Shown: positions 1 through 11,317 of the stretch, in pieces
How the letters are laid out: every line of letters starts with the position of its first letter
How positions within the stretch are numbered: position 1 is the first letter of the stretch
Assembly (NCBI GenBank): GCA_001600635.1
Contig: BCKL01000033.1
Span: 130,515-194,514 of the forward strand
DNA: 64,000 nt
Origin: Leucosporidium creatinivorum
Lineage: Eukaryota > Basidiomycota > Microbotryomycetes > Leucosporidiales > Leucosporidiaceae
Direction: 5' to 3'
Position numbers and translations under genes: made by a program
The notes under the pieces: model-generated
Seen by the model: the letters and a program-made list of their open reading frames with translations, nothing else
Told to the model about the DNA's origin: nothing
Databases searched by the model: none

Positions 1-312
1 GGTGTCTACAAGATCACCTTCTACACGAAGGAGTACTTTGAGCAGAAGGGCGTCAGCAGCTTCTACCCATTCGTTGAGGTGAGTTGCTCGTCTCAAGAGA
101 TCTCCTGCAGGTCGATAGAGTGCCCGGACATCCAAACTGACTCTCCGTTGTTTTGACTACAGATCCCGTTCGAGGTCAAGGTCCCTGAGGAGCACTATCG
201 TTGGTCTCGGCTCGCTCTCTCCCTTCGCCGAACGATAGCTGATCGCTCTCTGAGTGCAGACGTACCCCTCCTTCTCTCACCCTACGCTTATAGCACGTAC
301 CGCGGATCATAG
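1..312 (+). CDS. 5-hydroxyisourate hydrolase (transthyretin-related), 3' part
   Basis: The enzyme hydrolyses 5-hydroxyisourate, the product of urate oxidase, in purine degradation. Only the C-terminal part lies in the window. Three exons are seen: 1-78, 163-199 and 260-312, joined by introns 79-162 and 200-259. The protein reads GVYKITFYTKEYFEQ..., then FYPFVE-IPFEVKVPEEHYH, then VPLLLSPYAYSTYRGS and a TAG stop at 310-312. The C-terminal YRGS tetrapeptide is the signature and active-site element that separates HIU hydrolases from true transthyretins. The tail contains no obvious peroxisomal PTS1. The start lies upstream of the window, so N-terminal targeting cannot be judged. Confidence 0.93.
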
Positions 313-658
313 ATGGCTCGGCGGAGTGCAGATCGGCGAGGAAGCGTGCAAAGTCGCGGCGGCTGGGGGAATGACTGGGAGGGCCGAGCAGCGGAAACCT
401 ATCTATCTAACGGCTGTTGACCCCAAGGTCAGCGAGAGCGTCAGAGAGAGAGAGAGAGAGGCAAGAGGCGAGCTAGCAGAGGTACATCTTGAGATCTAGC
501 GTCGAGGCCCTGCTTGTCGGCCTCGGCGAAGCTGAACCGTCGTTTTTGACTCGCTTCGGAAGATCTCTGGAGGTCGGTAGGCAGCCTCTGCTTTGCAGCG
601 CCTCCTTGAGCTATACACACGACCACCTATGCTATGCAAGCAAACTCCTCAACCGAGC
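313..658. other. Convergent intergenic region
   Basis: This lies between the stop of the HIU hydrolase gene (plus) and the stop of the DUF3074 gene (minus). It holds a short (GA)n run near 443-460. I see no gene; it probably carries the two 3' untranslated regions. Confidence 0.5.
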
Positions 659-1802
659 CTATGCCGTCGCGCCCACCTCGGCCGGCGCGCTCTCCCTGCC
701 CTCCAACTCCTTCCTCGATTTGAAGCTCAGACTCCTCCTCAATCCTTCCATCGACATCCTCTTGCTGCCGTGACTCGCGCTGCTGTCTGTTCGGGATGGA
801 TGTGATGGCGGCATAGGCGCCGAGGGAGACTTGGCGATCTGCTTGTCGAACCAGGCGAGGAATGGTGGGACGTTGTTGGCGAGGGAGGACGCCCTGCGAA
901 GCGACAGGTAAGAGTCAGTGAATGTACGAGTGCAGAGGCGAAGCATCAAGCTCCGAGCAGAGGATAAGAAAGCTCACATGTGCGATTCGGCGAGCCTCGT
1001 CGGGATGCTCCCTCCCGCCGTACTCATGCTCGCACACCTCCATTCGACGTCCCCATTCTCCAACTTCCTTAACTCCTCGACGCTGACATATCGACCTCGT
1101 ACATGACCCTTGTCGAGCGCTGCCGACGGCCGATCTTTTCGGTCGTCCTCGACGGGGAAGGCGACGATAGTGAAGGTGTCGGGGGAGGGGCGGATGACGG
1201 TGACGAAGGATAGGAAGGAGCGGTTGGTAGTGGGGAAAGGCAGGTTGTACAGCTTCATGAAGACTGTGCGAAGAGTGAGATGAGCATGCGAAGTGGCTCG
1301 GTGACGGTTCGGAGCGCTCAAACTCACCTCCATCGACCACGGGGATCACTCGGTCCAGTGTAGGAACATACAGCTCCTCCTGCTCGCTATGCCGCACCCC
1401 CAAAGTAGCCCACAGCGCTTCGAAATCCGCTCTCGCGCCGCTGAGCCTCGTAACGCGCCTATGCCAGTGGATCCCTTCATCGTCCTTATCCCCAGCAGCA
1501 GCAGCGTCTCCTCCACCTCCCCAGAACCCTCTCTTCTTCTTCGGTGCGGCAGCTTCCACTACCTTCCCTTCTTCAGCGCCGTGGAGCGGTCGCATCTTTA
1601 CGGCGTCGTCTGGCAGCGAGTGGGTCGTCACGACTCCGCCGTGCCATTCTTTAGGCGAGTGCCATGCTGGGTGATTGAGGAGTGCTGTAGCTTCGGCGGC
1701 GAGCGCAGAGTGGAAGGGCGAGTCGGAGCTCGAGGATGTGGGGAGCGCGGAGAGTGGGTGTGGGTGCAGAGTGAGATAGTGTAGGTCGACTACTGAGGGC
1801 AT
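659..1802 (-). CDS. DUF3074 (START-like) domain protein
   Basis: Three exons: 1802-1328, 1263-978 and 893-659, giving 331 residues. DUF3074 proteins are fungal relatives of the START/Bet v1 lipid-binding fold with no assigned biochemical role. Family-like blocks are visible in order: WHRRVTRLSG, FEALW...GVRHSEQEELYVP, a core VFMKLYNLPFP...FLSFVTVIRP, then VRGRYVSVEELRKLENGDVEW, GGSIPTRLAESHM and NNVPPFLAWFDKQI. A basic/acidic low-complexity loop rich in Lys, Gly and Ala sits before the core. The start at 1802 (MPSVVDLHYL) fits the usual N-terminus. The frame stays open to 2111, so a longer N-terminus cannot be excluded. The C-terminus is Ser-rich. Confidence 0.82.
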
Positions 1803-2249
1803 CTCTTGATGCTGGTGATGAGACGAGGCAAGTTGAGGCAGAAGGAGAAGAGCGAGCTTGGTCGAAGCTGCTTCCCAAGGCCGGCTCCAAAGGCAAAGGA
1901 CGAGGTCGCTGACGGAAGACCTCGGTCTTGAAGTGAGCTGATGTTGAGGCGCTGCAAGCGCAAATCTCAAGCTGGTGGAAGAGTTGTAATCGATCATATC
2001 TTCGCCTGCTCTGCTCGCACTCCCTTCTTCGCCCAGGGTGTGTCTCTCCGCTTCTGCGGGCTGGTAGGACTCTCCCAGGTCATAGTAACTAGCCGAAGAT
2101 TCATACTGCAACGCTACAAGATGCGATCCGAGCGCAAATGGGATCTGAGAGGACAGAGGGGATCTCGAAGGTGCGCCGAGCCGAGTCCTGCAAAGTCAAG
2201 GCGAGGTCAGCGTCTACTCCTCGGAGGTGATACGAGTATCAGAGTTCAC

Positions 2250-3564
2250 CTATTCCTTCCGACTCTTGCGCTTGGGACTGATAGGTCGAGCGTAATGACT
2301 CAAGTCGCCCATGCCGAGCGGCTTGAGTTTGTCGTTCACGGCGTTGAAGTCAAAGTTGGGGTTGAGCTCGAAGGCAGAAGATTCGGGAGCGTAGAGGAGT
2401 CGCTCATGTTCGATCCGAACCTGTAGGTAGGCAAAAGGCTTTGTCAGCGCAGCTCGAATCTCAAAGGATTGGGAAAAGGTCGGCGCAAGGACTTGAGCTC
2501 ACGCGTTCGTCGCCAAACTGCCCTTGCAGCTTGGGCCACTTCTCGCTTCGGGTTGATAGACCCGAAGGAACAGCAGAGGTCCTCCGCCGGTAGGAGGATC
2601 GGGGAGGGGGTGATGGGGTCGCGGAGGGAAGCTAGTAGCGCAGAGACCCAGTGGTGATTGAGAGGAGTATAGCTGAGAGGTGCAAAAGGCCACGCTGAGA
2701 GGGGGGCCTGGAAGGATGGGTAGTCTGCGGTGCAAGAGATGAGCGGTGAAGGCCGAGCGTCGGCCATCAAGAGGCGCGACGGGAACAGCGATCCCAAGCA
2801 TTGAAATAGCCAAGACTTACTGAAAACCCCTAGAGCCTCTTCAAGCTTCGAATCCAACACCATGAGCCTCCATTCGCCAGTGACCAAAACCGACTCGTCC
2901 TCGTCCACGTCGTAGCTACCCGTGGTAGGCGGCCGTAGTGTGGCATCTGGGATGATCTCTATCTGGGCGTCGACGCAGGTAAAACGCTTCCGGATCCGCT
3001 TGGGTTGTGAGTCCCAGGTGAGGGAGAGTACGAGTCGATGCGTCGAGAGGCATTCGTTGCGGTGGCCGATACGAAAGGCGCTCCTGAACGCCAAGACAAC
3101 GACCTCCTGCTGGATCTCGGCGCTGTATAACTTCAAGTCGTCGAGGAGAACGTTGCTGAGCGGTTTAGCAAGCGCTGCCTTCTCCCTAGTTTCCTCGCGT
3201 TTGCGAAACTCGGCGCAGAGCTTTCGGTGGCTCTTTCAGTCCGAGACCTGTAGACCGAAGGCGGGAAGTCAGCTGAGGGTACAAGACATTATATCTGCAC
3301 GACTGTGCTAATCTGGCACTCCCGCGAGCAGCTGGACAGGCAACGAGGGGCAAGACAAGGTCAGCCGAACTCATCGCCGAAGCGCTCGTCGACGGCTCAC
3401 TAGGCGACCTCTCTGCATGTCCCACAAAGCTTGGCCGGCAGCTCATCGTCGACTCCTCCCACCCGCTGGTCGCAAGGGGTACAGAGTCGCGATATGGGTG
3501 GAGGAACCTTTGGCGGAGCGGTGTCCCGTTTGAAGCGATACATCATGTTCTGTAGCTCGGACAT
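2250..3564 (-). pseudogene. MYND-type zinc finger protein gene, apparently damaged
   Basis: The first exon (3564-3401) encodes MSELQNMMYRFKRD... with a zinc-finger start LCTPCDQ...LCGTCREVA. A normal intron leads to an exon at 3331 that adds YCSRECQ, and later KSHRKLCAEF completes a MYND signature (C-x2-C, C-x2-C, YCS-x2-CQ, H-x3-C). MYND fingers bind proline-rich peptides. Problems: no GT donor follows the CQ codons; the codon where MYND fingers have the Trp of DW is TGA (3236-3238); and the 3' half switches frame between about 2650 and 2550. The last exon (2420-2250, VRIEHERLLYAPE...) joins an upstream exon ending at 2503 in the new frame. Sequencing error is possible, but three independent faults suggest decay. 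The function is unknown beyond the finger. Confidence 0.55.
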
Positions 3565-3846
3565 GGCGACAGGGATCCGTATGAGTCGACCTCTGAGGCT
3601 TTGACGAGTGCAGAAGGCTCTGTCGGTGGTAGATGAGAGGCGAAGGCAACGAGGAGTGCCGGCGAGCAGGGTGGGTAGGAGCTTGGGAAGTAGTGCAGCG
3701 AGCAATGTCGTAGGGTACCAGTAAGAGTCGACGGCGAGGAGACGAGTAAGAGCAGCGATGTAGCGGAGGCCAAGCTGCGACGCCGGACCACCTCGTTAAA
3801 GCGCTCGCCGGCAGCTCTTGGGCTCTCCCACTTTCTCATCATCAAC

Positions 3847-5922
3847 ATGGTACGTTCCGCTTCCTGAATGTAGCGCACTCATAGCTCACGAATAACGACC
3901 TACAGGCCCCCACTACCTCCAAGACCGACGTTGCCGCCGAGGGACCTCGTGCGTCGCTTTCTTCACCCTCTAGCGAGCTGCCCCACCTCGCTGCAGAACT
4001 ACAGAGCTCCCAGAGCACCGCTCATAGCTCGGGAGTATCCTGTACAGCTTCATTGGCCTGGAAAGCTGCAGCACAGCGGCGGGCAGCTCCGACTTGGCGC
4101 CGACGGAGCTGACCCTCTCTTTGCTGCTCTCTCGTTCCGCCTGGACGCTGTTCTTAGTCCCCACCGCTGTCCTTGACAAGTACAAGGCCGTGCGTAGCTT
4201 TCTCTCGATATTTCTGTAGCTCTCCAGCTAATCTCGGCCCTCTTCGTCTCTTCCGTTCCCGTCTCGCAGGCCGCCCAAGTCGTTTCGACTACTCTTCAGG
4301 CCATCATCGCCAAGGCCGTCGACGGAGCCAACATCATCGAGCTCCAGATTGAGGGAGACAAGCTCGTTGAGCAGGGAACCGCTGGCCTGTACAACAAGGT
4401 CAAGGGCCTCCCTAAGGGTGAGTCGGCGCTTCTTTCTCGCTTCAAGGTCACGCGAGGACGCATCTAGAGGGATTCTTTTCCCTCGGTCGCTGCAGCAGAC
4501 TATCGGGGGAAGAGTTGAAGATTGATAGCATATGCTAACGACCTTTCCTCCCGTGCCAAATAGGTGTCGCTTTCCCTACCACCATCTCGGTGAACTCGGA
4601 CATCCAGAACGCCAACGTCCTCCCTTCGGACAACGTCTCCAAGGCTACCCTTGCCGCCGACGACATTGTCAAGATTTGCGTTGGAGCTCACATCGATGGA
4701 TACCCCGTCGTTGCCGCCGAGACGTGAGTCGGCTTGTCGAGTTCGGCGCGAGGGAGGCGGACGAGGTGGGGTGGGAAAGCTCCCGAAGTGGTGGAGGATG
4801 GGCGCAGCGATCTACCGGAGGATATGGAAGCTGTTGGAGAGGGAGGAGATGGGAGCATGAGCAGCTCGGGGGAACGCAAAAACCGACCTCGGCGCACGTC
4901 GAGCTGACCTTTGCCTGTCTTCCCACATCCAGCGTCGTCGTCTCCTCCGCCCCCGTCACCGACATCAAGGCTACCCTCATCACCGCCGCTCACCAGGCCG
5001 CTGAGGCCGCCATCCGCGCCGTCAAGCCCGGATCCAAGAACTGGGAGGTCACCGCTGCCATCAAGCAGGTTCTCGACGAGTACGAGTCGGCTGGTGTCAA
5101 GGGTGTTGAGGGTGTCCTGAGTCACCAGGTGGGTTTTGAGCTTTTAGTGCACGAGGAGAGAACACAGCTGACCCAACATTCCCCCGAGCAGCACGAGCAG
5201 AACTCGATCGAGGCCAAGAAGGGCATCGTCGCCATCCCTACTCACTCGCAGCGCTCGGACTCGGACAACTCCTTCACCTTCGAGGAGGGAGAGGTTTACG
5301 GTCTCAACATCAACGTCACCAACGGAGAGAAGACCGTGCGTTTCGCCTGTCCTCGTCTCGCAGCTCGGCGCTGATGTCTCCCCTCGCATCACCACCACAC
5401 AGTTCAAGACCGCCGACGGATCCCGCACTACCATCTACCAGAAGACCCCTACCACCTACGCCCTCAAGCTCAAGAACTCGCGTGCTGTCTTCACCGAGAT
5501 CTCGAAGAAGGCTGGAGGATTCCCCTTCACCCTCCGTGTTCTTGACGACGAGACCAAGAGTCGCGCGGGTATCCGCGAGTGCACTCAGCACCAGATCCTC
5601 AAGCCTTACGAGGTCATGTGAGTCGTACTTTCTCACCCCCCCTCGCCGAGCAGTTCGCTCAGCGAAGCAGCGCTGACCCTCTCCTCCCTCTCTCGCAACA
5701 CACAGCACCACCGACAAGCTCTCTGCCCAGGCCTTCCTCACTTTCACCGTCACCAAGACCGGCGCCGCTCGTCTCTCGCTCGCTCCCACCTACTTCTCTG
5801 AGGAGCGCGTCAAGTCCGACGTCGCCATCTCGGATGCCCTCAAGGCTACCCTCGCTAAGCCCCTCAAGGCGAAGCCCGCGAAGAAGAAGGCTGCTAAGGT
5901 CGAGGGAGAGAAGGCCGAGTAA
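3847..5922 (+). CDS. Proliferation-associated protein 2G4/Ebp1 (inactive methionine-aminopeptidase fold)
   Basis: Nine exons (3847-3849, 3906-3948, 4158-4189, 4270-4417, 4564-4723, 4933-5128, 5192-5335, 5403-5617, 5706-5922) give 385 residues. Ebp1/PA2G4 proteins bind ribosomes and RNA and act in ribosome biogenesis and growth control; they keep the pita-bread fold of type 2 methionine aminopeptidase but lack peptidase activity. Recognisable stretches are VLDKYKAAAQVV, FPTTISVN, VKICVGAHIDGYPV, EGVLSHQHEQNSIEAKK, SRTTIYQK and SRAVFTEI...MPFTLR-like GFPFTLRVLDDE. The C-terminus is Lys-rich (AKPAKKKAAKVEGEKAE), as expected for an RNA-binding tail. The first coding exon holds only the ATG. Intron 5336-5402 uses the CACACAG acceptor; a 28-nt alternative was rejected because it has no branch site. 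Confidence 0.93.
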
Positions 5923-6256
5923 AGCTTAGCTTTAGCGGAAGGATATTGAGGAGCGTGTTGGAGGAGCGGGAGATGGAACGGAGCAGGTTGCACACAAAAT
6001 GGAAACGCATGCTTACATACTCGCTAATGCTCGGCTGTGCTCGGAGGGTGCGAGGTGTGTGGCGTGGCGAGGCGAAGCAAGAATAAGGCTCGGCGCCGCT
6101 CGGCGAAGGCTAACCTGAGAAGCTCGCCTCTGATCTCTCGGCCACCGCTGAAGAAGCACGCACACGTATCGCTATTCCTGTACACCAATTATCGAAACAC
6201 CGACTATCTCTAAGCAAGTCTAAAGCGCAAGCCAGCAAGCTCTCTCCTCCCTCTCC
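5923..6256. other. Convergent intergenic region
   Basis: Both flanking genes end here. I see AT-richer stretches near 6170-6220 that could hold polyadenylation signals, and no gene. Confidence 0.5.
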
Positions 6257-8175
6257 TCAAATCGCCAGCAGCGCCGCAGCGGCCGCACCCCTCGCCACGA
6301 GTCCCGAGACACTAAGCGCGTCATATCCTCCAGCCTTGTAAGCCTCCCACGCAATCGCAGCGATTCCAACAGCCTTGACGGCCGTCTTTTGAGGCGAGGG
6401 ACGACGGCCGACGCGGATGGCGGCGACGACGTCTTGGGCGGTTTTGATTGCGCTGTGGGTGAGCAAGTAGGTCAGCTGACGCTGTTGAACGGTTTGGGGA
6501 CGAGACTTACGAGACGGCGAAGGCCGCGCGGTTGAGGAAGGCTCGGTCTGGAGGGGAGCGTGTCAGCCGAGTCTCGAGAGGACGAATGGCAATCGACCTA
6601 CAGTAGCCTCCTTCGCCAAGGAAGAACGAGTCGTGCGAGATGGAGAGAACGCCGCTAGGTGAGATAGACAGTAAAGTCAGCAAGCGTGGCCCTTTCTCCG
6701 ACTCAAGCTCGGCGATGAGCAGCGCGCCGATCTACCAGCCTCTGTGGTACACTACGAGCACAGCCTGCACCACGTCATGAACAATATAACAAAGAAGAGC
6801 CGACTCACGAAGCATCGACACTCAGAATGTATCCACTGTACTTGGCGCTGCTCGAGGCTTTGAAGATCGCCTCGACGACGCTGTCCACCGTAGCAAGAGG
6901 AAGACCAGCGACGGCCAAGCGAGCTCCCGTGTCGAGAATTCCCGTAGCAACAAACCACGGGCAGCAGATGTTAATGCTACGAGAGGTGAGGTTCAGTGTC
7001 GGCGCCGAGATGGTAAGGAGGAGCGTTAGGCGAGCTCACTTGATGCCGATGGGCTCAGCCGAATAGTAGAGCGAGCGGAACAAGCCCATCATCGCGTGCT
7101 TCGACATGGAGTACATGGGAGCGAGAGGGATGCCGAAGAAGGAGGCTGTGAGGCGGGTGAGCTCAGCTTGAGCTCGGCACTCGTTCGACACGACCGAGTC
7201 AGACTCACACATGGATCCGAGCAGTACGATGCTCTTGAGACCAGTGCTAGGGTTCTTCTTGAGATGGTAGAAGGCGAGGCGGGTGGTGTACGTCGCTCCG
7301 ATGAGGTTCACGTCGGTCGTCAAGCTGGGAGGTTTCTGCGGGTGTGAAGAGGCATGATGGTCAGCTCGCGTTCGACCTCGGTGCTCATTTAGAGCTTAAA
7401 CGAGCGGGAAGGGAGACAGGTGTCGAGCGGGATGTGTCGTGACACTCGGACCGCGACTCACGACAGGCTCGCCGTCAGGTCCTTCCTTGTCGTCCAGCCA
7501 CCCAGGAGCTTCGGTGACGCCGGCGTTGACGATCACACTGTCGACGACTCCGTACGTATTGATGGCGAGACGCTGGCGAGCGCGACAAGGTGGAAAGGAG
7601 TAAGTGGGGTGAGCGGGCAGCTCGGCGAAGTGCTGAGGCAGCTGGAGAGGACGTACGAACATGGCGACCTGCGAGTCCCAGTCGGCAACATTGCACTGCG
7701 TAGCGATAGCCTCTCTGTAGATGTCCTTTTGTTAGCAAGGAGCAGGTCCGAAGCGATTGGGGAAGCAACGCACCCTCCAGCCTTCTTGATCTCTTGCACA
7801 ACGTCCTCGACCGTCTCGAGCCTGATATCGCTGGCGACCACTTTCGCTCTGCAGGGTGTCCGATGTCAGCGCGAGCTCCTACGAATGAAATACAGCCGTT
7901 TGGAGCTGCAGATGGAGAGAGCGGCTCGACTTGCCCATGGGAAGCAGCTAAGAGGGAGTAAGCACGTCCGAAGCCTGATCCAGCGCCTGTAGTGCAGCGT
8001 GTTAGCTCTTCCGTGCTCTGGCAAGCTCCTCAAAGGCAGACTGACCCGTCACGACCACCACCTTGCCCTTAAGCTCCTTCGACGAGGCCAGGCAGTCCTC
8101 CGTAGACAGCGAGACGCTGCTGGGGATGGCTTCCTTGAGCTTAGCCTGATCCGCGGTGTGCTCCGAGGTCGACAT
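6257..8175 (-). CDS. Short-chain dehydrogenase/reductase
   Basis: Eleven exons (8175-8046, 7986-7935, 7848-7774, 7714-7657, 7572-7462, 7335-7209, 7145-7040, 6976-6809, 6654-6602, 6547-6511, 6452-6257) give 370 residues in one continuous frame. It is a classical SDR, an NAD(P)-dependent oxidoreductase. Visible are the dinucleotide motif TGAGSGFGR near residue 43, the aspartate of the cofactor pocket in VASDIRLE, the SDR variant VNAG, and the catalytic pair YSMSK. The layout resembles 15-hydroxyprostaglandin dehydrogenase-like fungal SDRs, but the substrate cannot be told. A C-terminal extension of about 60 residues (from AIKTAQDVV) is unusual and ends hydrophobic (AAAALLAI), so it may anchor to a membrane. 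The second intron has a GC donor (GCAAGT, 7934-7933). Confidence 0.9.
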
Positions 8176-8694
8176 GGTGAGAGCGAAGTGAAGAGCGAAA
8201 GGGCAAGAGCACTCGCGTCGAATCGCCCGACTTGGGGGGATTTGAAAGGGGTGCAGAGGGATCTCAGAGTCGTCTGCGGATCTCGTAAGCTCTTCTGAAA
8301 TCTTAGTGCGGCTCAAGACCTGGAAAGATCCATCCAAGCAGCTTCGCGTTTGGGCTCGGCGACGACCTCGGATAGGGTCTGTGCAGGTATTCGGAGCCCA
8401 CGCTGCTCGCGACTTACCTCGCCGCTTTGTAAAGACCGCCATACAGCTCTGTGGCACTGACCTGTGGCACCCCTAGTCACACCTTTTCGCTGCTCGTCTC
8501 GCAAGTTCGCCAGGTTCGGCGACTGGTCGGTATATCGTGTCCTATCGTGATGCTAGCTCAGAGTGTCTCGCTGGTAATATCCTCTCTATCACCACCAACC
8601 GGAGCTGCTGTCACTGGCTCAGAAGAGCCCCTCGGGCTGTAGTGCAAGTGCGATCATCAGCTGGGCGGTAGCAAACGCGCGCTCGAGCTAGTCC
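8176..8694. other. Intergenic region, promoter of the SDR gene
   Basis: It lies between the start of the SDR gene and the stop of the small minus-strand gene. No supported gene, only short shadow frames. Confidence 0.4.
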
Positions 8695-9091
8695 TTACAG
8701 GGGTTGTATGAAAGAGTCGCGGCACCAAATCACAACATTGTTGCGGAACTGAAGAGACCTGCCCAGCTTCCCGCTGCGAGAGAACGAGCGGTCAATTTCT
8801 CGGCGTTGGCCATGCAGCGGTCAAGACTCACTTCTTGAACTTGGTGTTACGCCTGTGGTCCATTCTTCCGACGCAGGTAATGTATCTCGGATCAAGTCCG
8901 TGATCAGGGTAGGAGTGGCGAACTGAGGTCCATGTGAAGAGCTGCTCGTCGAAGTGTTCTTGATCCCAGCCGATAGTCTGACCGTAGCTGGGCAAGACGC
9001 CGAGGCCGGAGACAGCGGAGCTGGATCGGTAGTTGCGAATACCTCTCTGACCAAGCGACGAAACCGGGTAAGATGCTGGGCGGTTGAACAT
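8695..9091 (-). CDS. Hypothetical 112-residue protein
   Basis: Two exons, 9091-8832 and 8773-8695, joined by a 58-nt intron, give 112 residues starting MFNRPASYPVSSLGQRG and ending RDSFIQPL. The N-terminal third is basic and Ser-rich without acidic residues, which could be a mitochondrial presequence. The middle has a distinct WDQEHFDEQLFTW...DPRYITCVGRMDHRR stretch that I do not recognise. A consensus intron that keeps the frame is the main reason to think it is a real gene. Its start is only 114 nt from the plus-strand kinase remnant, so the two would share a promoter. Confidence 0.5.
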
Positions 9092-9205
9092 TGTCGGAGC
9101 GTGAAGAAGAGAGGCAAGAGGCCTCTCGGCGTTCAAATAGGCCTCTTCCGAGCCTCATTCCTTTGTACCTGCAGTACGTTACGAACTCGTGCACCTTTGT
9201 ACGGT

Positions 9206-9638
9206 ATGATTATCTTCTGCGTGAGCGCCGAGCCAGTTGGAGCTCAAGCTTTGGGCTGACGACGTTCACCTGCAGAGGATTAGGACGGCTGAGCCACTAC
9301 GCCAGCTCTTGTGGGAGATGCGAGGTCCTGACCCCTACTACCGCCCCACCTTCGCAGAGGCTCTCGTCGCCCTCGAGGAGGCCCGAGCCGAGCTCTCCGC
9401 CGACACCCTCGCCGAGCCCGTCGAGCGCGCGCCCACACGTATCGACCCTTCTCACATCTTGCCCGAGAAGTCAGTCCATGTCTAGCTTCTCTGAGTGCAC
9501 TTGCTGACCTCCACTTCCAGCCGTCTAAACCCTTGGAGAGAAGCTGAACCAAGTTCGGCGGAGGCGGAGGCGAAGGCCGAGCCCGAGCTGGCCGTGACAG
9601 GCCTCGAGAAGGCGTTTGAGAAGAATGTAGTCCTGTAA
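9206..9638 (+). CDS. Short ORF with protein kinase C-lobe tail, likely a gene remnant
   Basis: Three exons (9206-9220, 9276-9469, 9521-9638) with consensus introns give 108 residues. The segment LRQLLWEMRGPDPYYRPTFA followed by EALVALEEARAEL matches kinase subdomain XI, where RP-x-F and the closing helix of the C-lobe lie. Everything before that (glycine loop, catalytic HRD, DFG) is missing, and there is no room for it because the neighbouring gene starts on the other strand at 9091. The tail is acidic and Ala/Glu-rich. I infer the surviving 3' end of a kinase gene. It may still be transcribed as a short protein, but kinase activity is not possible. Confidence 0.45.
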
Positions 9639-9883
9639 CTCGACTTTGATGGAGACCCCAAGATCATGGCAGGAATGCGAGTGAGGGAAGGGAGCGAGCG
9701 CACGACCACCGAGCCCAACTCGGTCGAGCAGCCGTACTCGACGTCGAGCTTTAGCCGACAGAGGCTAAACCAGCTCCACAGCCAGCTATTCTCACTTGCG
9801 AATTTCGCTGTTAAAGCCACGAGAGCACGGACGGCTAACAATGGCCGTTCCTTCTGCGATCTTTCCTCCTCGGCGAAGAACCT

Positions 9884-11138
9884 CTACGCGTCGCCGAGCT
9901 TCTGAAGCTGCCCCCTCGCGAACTCCAACAACTCCATCTCAAACTTCCCAAAGATCTCCACCGCCTCCGTCATCAAAGCCTTCGTCTCTGGCACCTCCAA
10001 TGCCTTCGTCACGTTAGTGAGGCCCTCGGGCGTGTCGAGGTTGCAGTTGAGGGACGAGGGAACGGCGTTCTTGTACAGCTCGGAAGAGGCCAAGAGCTGA
10101 GTGGAGAACTCGGGAGTGAAGGGAGTGGCGGCGAGGAGGGAGAGGAGGGCGGGGGAGAGGGTCGAGCAGGCGAGGCCGGCGAGGGAGAGGGCTTCGGTTA
10201 CGGAGATGAGGCTGTTACGAGGGGCAGTAGAGGTCAGCGATTCAGCATGACATGGGATGGTAGAGTGGAGCGTTACGTACGACGCAGACATGATCTCGGT
10301 CTTCTGGCCCTTCCGCTGATAGGTAGCCTGGACCGTTTTGAGGACGTTGAAGCCGGGCAAGCCGTGGAATCCATGCTCGACATGCCCTCCGGGGATGAAG
10401 TTGACGCCGAGAGAGTTAACATAGGCAGCAGAGTACCTGCATCCAGCTTCTCCAGCAGCGAGGGCCTGCTCCACGATGTAGACTACGGTTGCGAGAGTCC
10501 GAATACCCTCCTTCTCGAGGATGGCGCAGGCTTGTAAGCCAGCGAGGGTGGAGGGGATCTTGATGCAGAGGCGAGAGGGAAGGACACCATAGCGGTCGAA
10601 GAGGGCGACGAGGGCGCGAGAGTGCGCGACTGTGGCTTCGACCGAGTTGGCCGCCGAGGGGTTGGACTGCGACAGAACGAAGCCTTCTGGGCGGATGTGA
10701 GGGAGCATCGTAGCCCCAAGCTTGACGCCCTGTACCAATTGAATATCGTCAGCTTTGTAGCTCTGTATGCTCGACTCGGCTGGCGGACGAACCATCAGGT
10801 CGACAGCGACCGAGGCCACGTCTCGCCCCTTTGCACCCTCGACACCCTCTTCCACGAGCTCTTGAGCTTCCTTGACGGCTTCGGGAATGATGTGCTGCAA
10901 ATGAGGCTTCAAGAGCTCAAGGCGAACGATTGCCTGCGAGAGGAGAGATGCTCAGTTTAAGCGAGCGGAGCGTGGGCGGCGCCGAACAATGCCAGCAGCG
11001 ACTCACCTGGTTCGACGTAACATCTAGAAAGGTACCAGGAGGATACAGCTGGATCTGCTGGCTGTCATTGCCGTCAAAGTCGAGCGCCGTTGTCTTGGAG
11101 AGGGCGAACAGCAGGGAGTCCTCGTAGCGGAGTGCCAT
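9884..11138 (-). CDS. Transaldolase
   Basis: Three exons (11138-11007, 10933-10281, 10211-9884) give 370 residues. Transaldolase moves a dihydroxyacetone unit between sugar phosphates in the non-oxidative pentose phosphate pathway through a Schiff-base lysine. Visible features are an N-terminal VTSNQ-AIVRLELLKPH (strand and helix around the substrate-binding Thr-Ser-Asn), the catalytic-lysine region LCIKIPSTLAGLQA, and VNFIPGGHVEHG near the end of the barrel. The sequence is closer to the fungal TAL2-like or divergent subgroup than to the canonical enzyme, so a modified substrate is possible. The protein is likely cytosolic; I see no signal. Confidence 0.85.
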
Positions 11139-11317
11139 AGTAGAGCGAGATGTAGGCGATCAGAGAAACCGGGCGAGAGAGCAGCGAGTGGTAGGAAGCC
11201 AAGAGACGAACCAGCAACGAAGTGGGCTGTCGGCTCGCTATGCCCGCCCCACAACTCCTCCGCGCCGAAACTCGTCGCTCGGGCTTTGTCTCCGTCGTCT
11301 CGCTTCGCTTCTGTACG

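Noticed and set aside
1803-2111. N-terminal extension of the DUF3074 protein
   Set aside because: The frame is open, but the residues look like translated leader sequence and the start at 1802 fits the family better; kept only as an alternative.
5336-5363. A 28-nt intron in the Ebp1 gene
   Set aside because: It would lack a branch site; the 67-nt intron ending at 5402 has one and gives the conserved reading.
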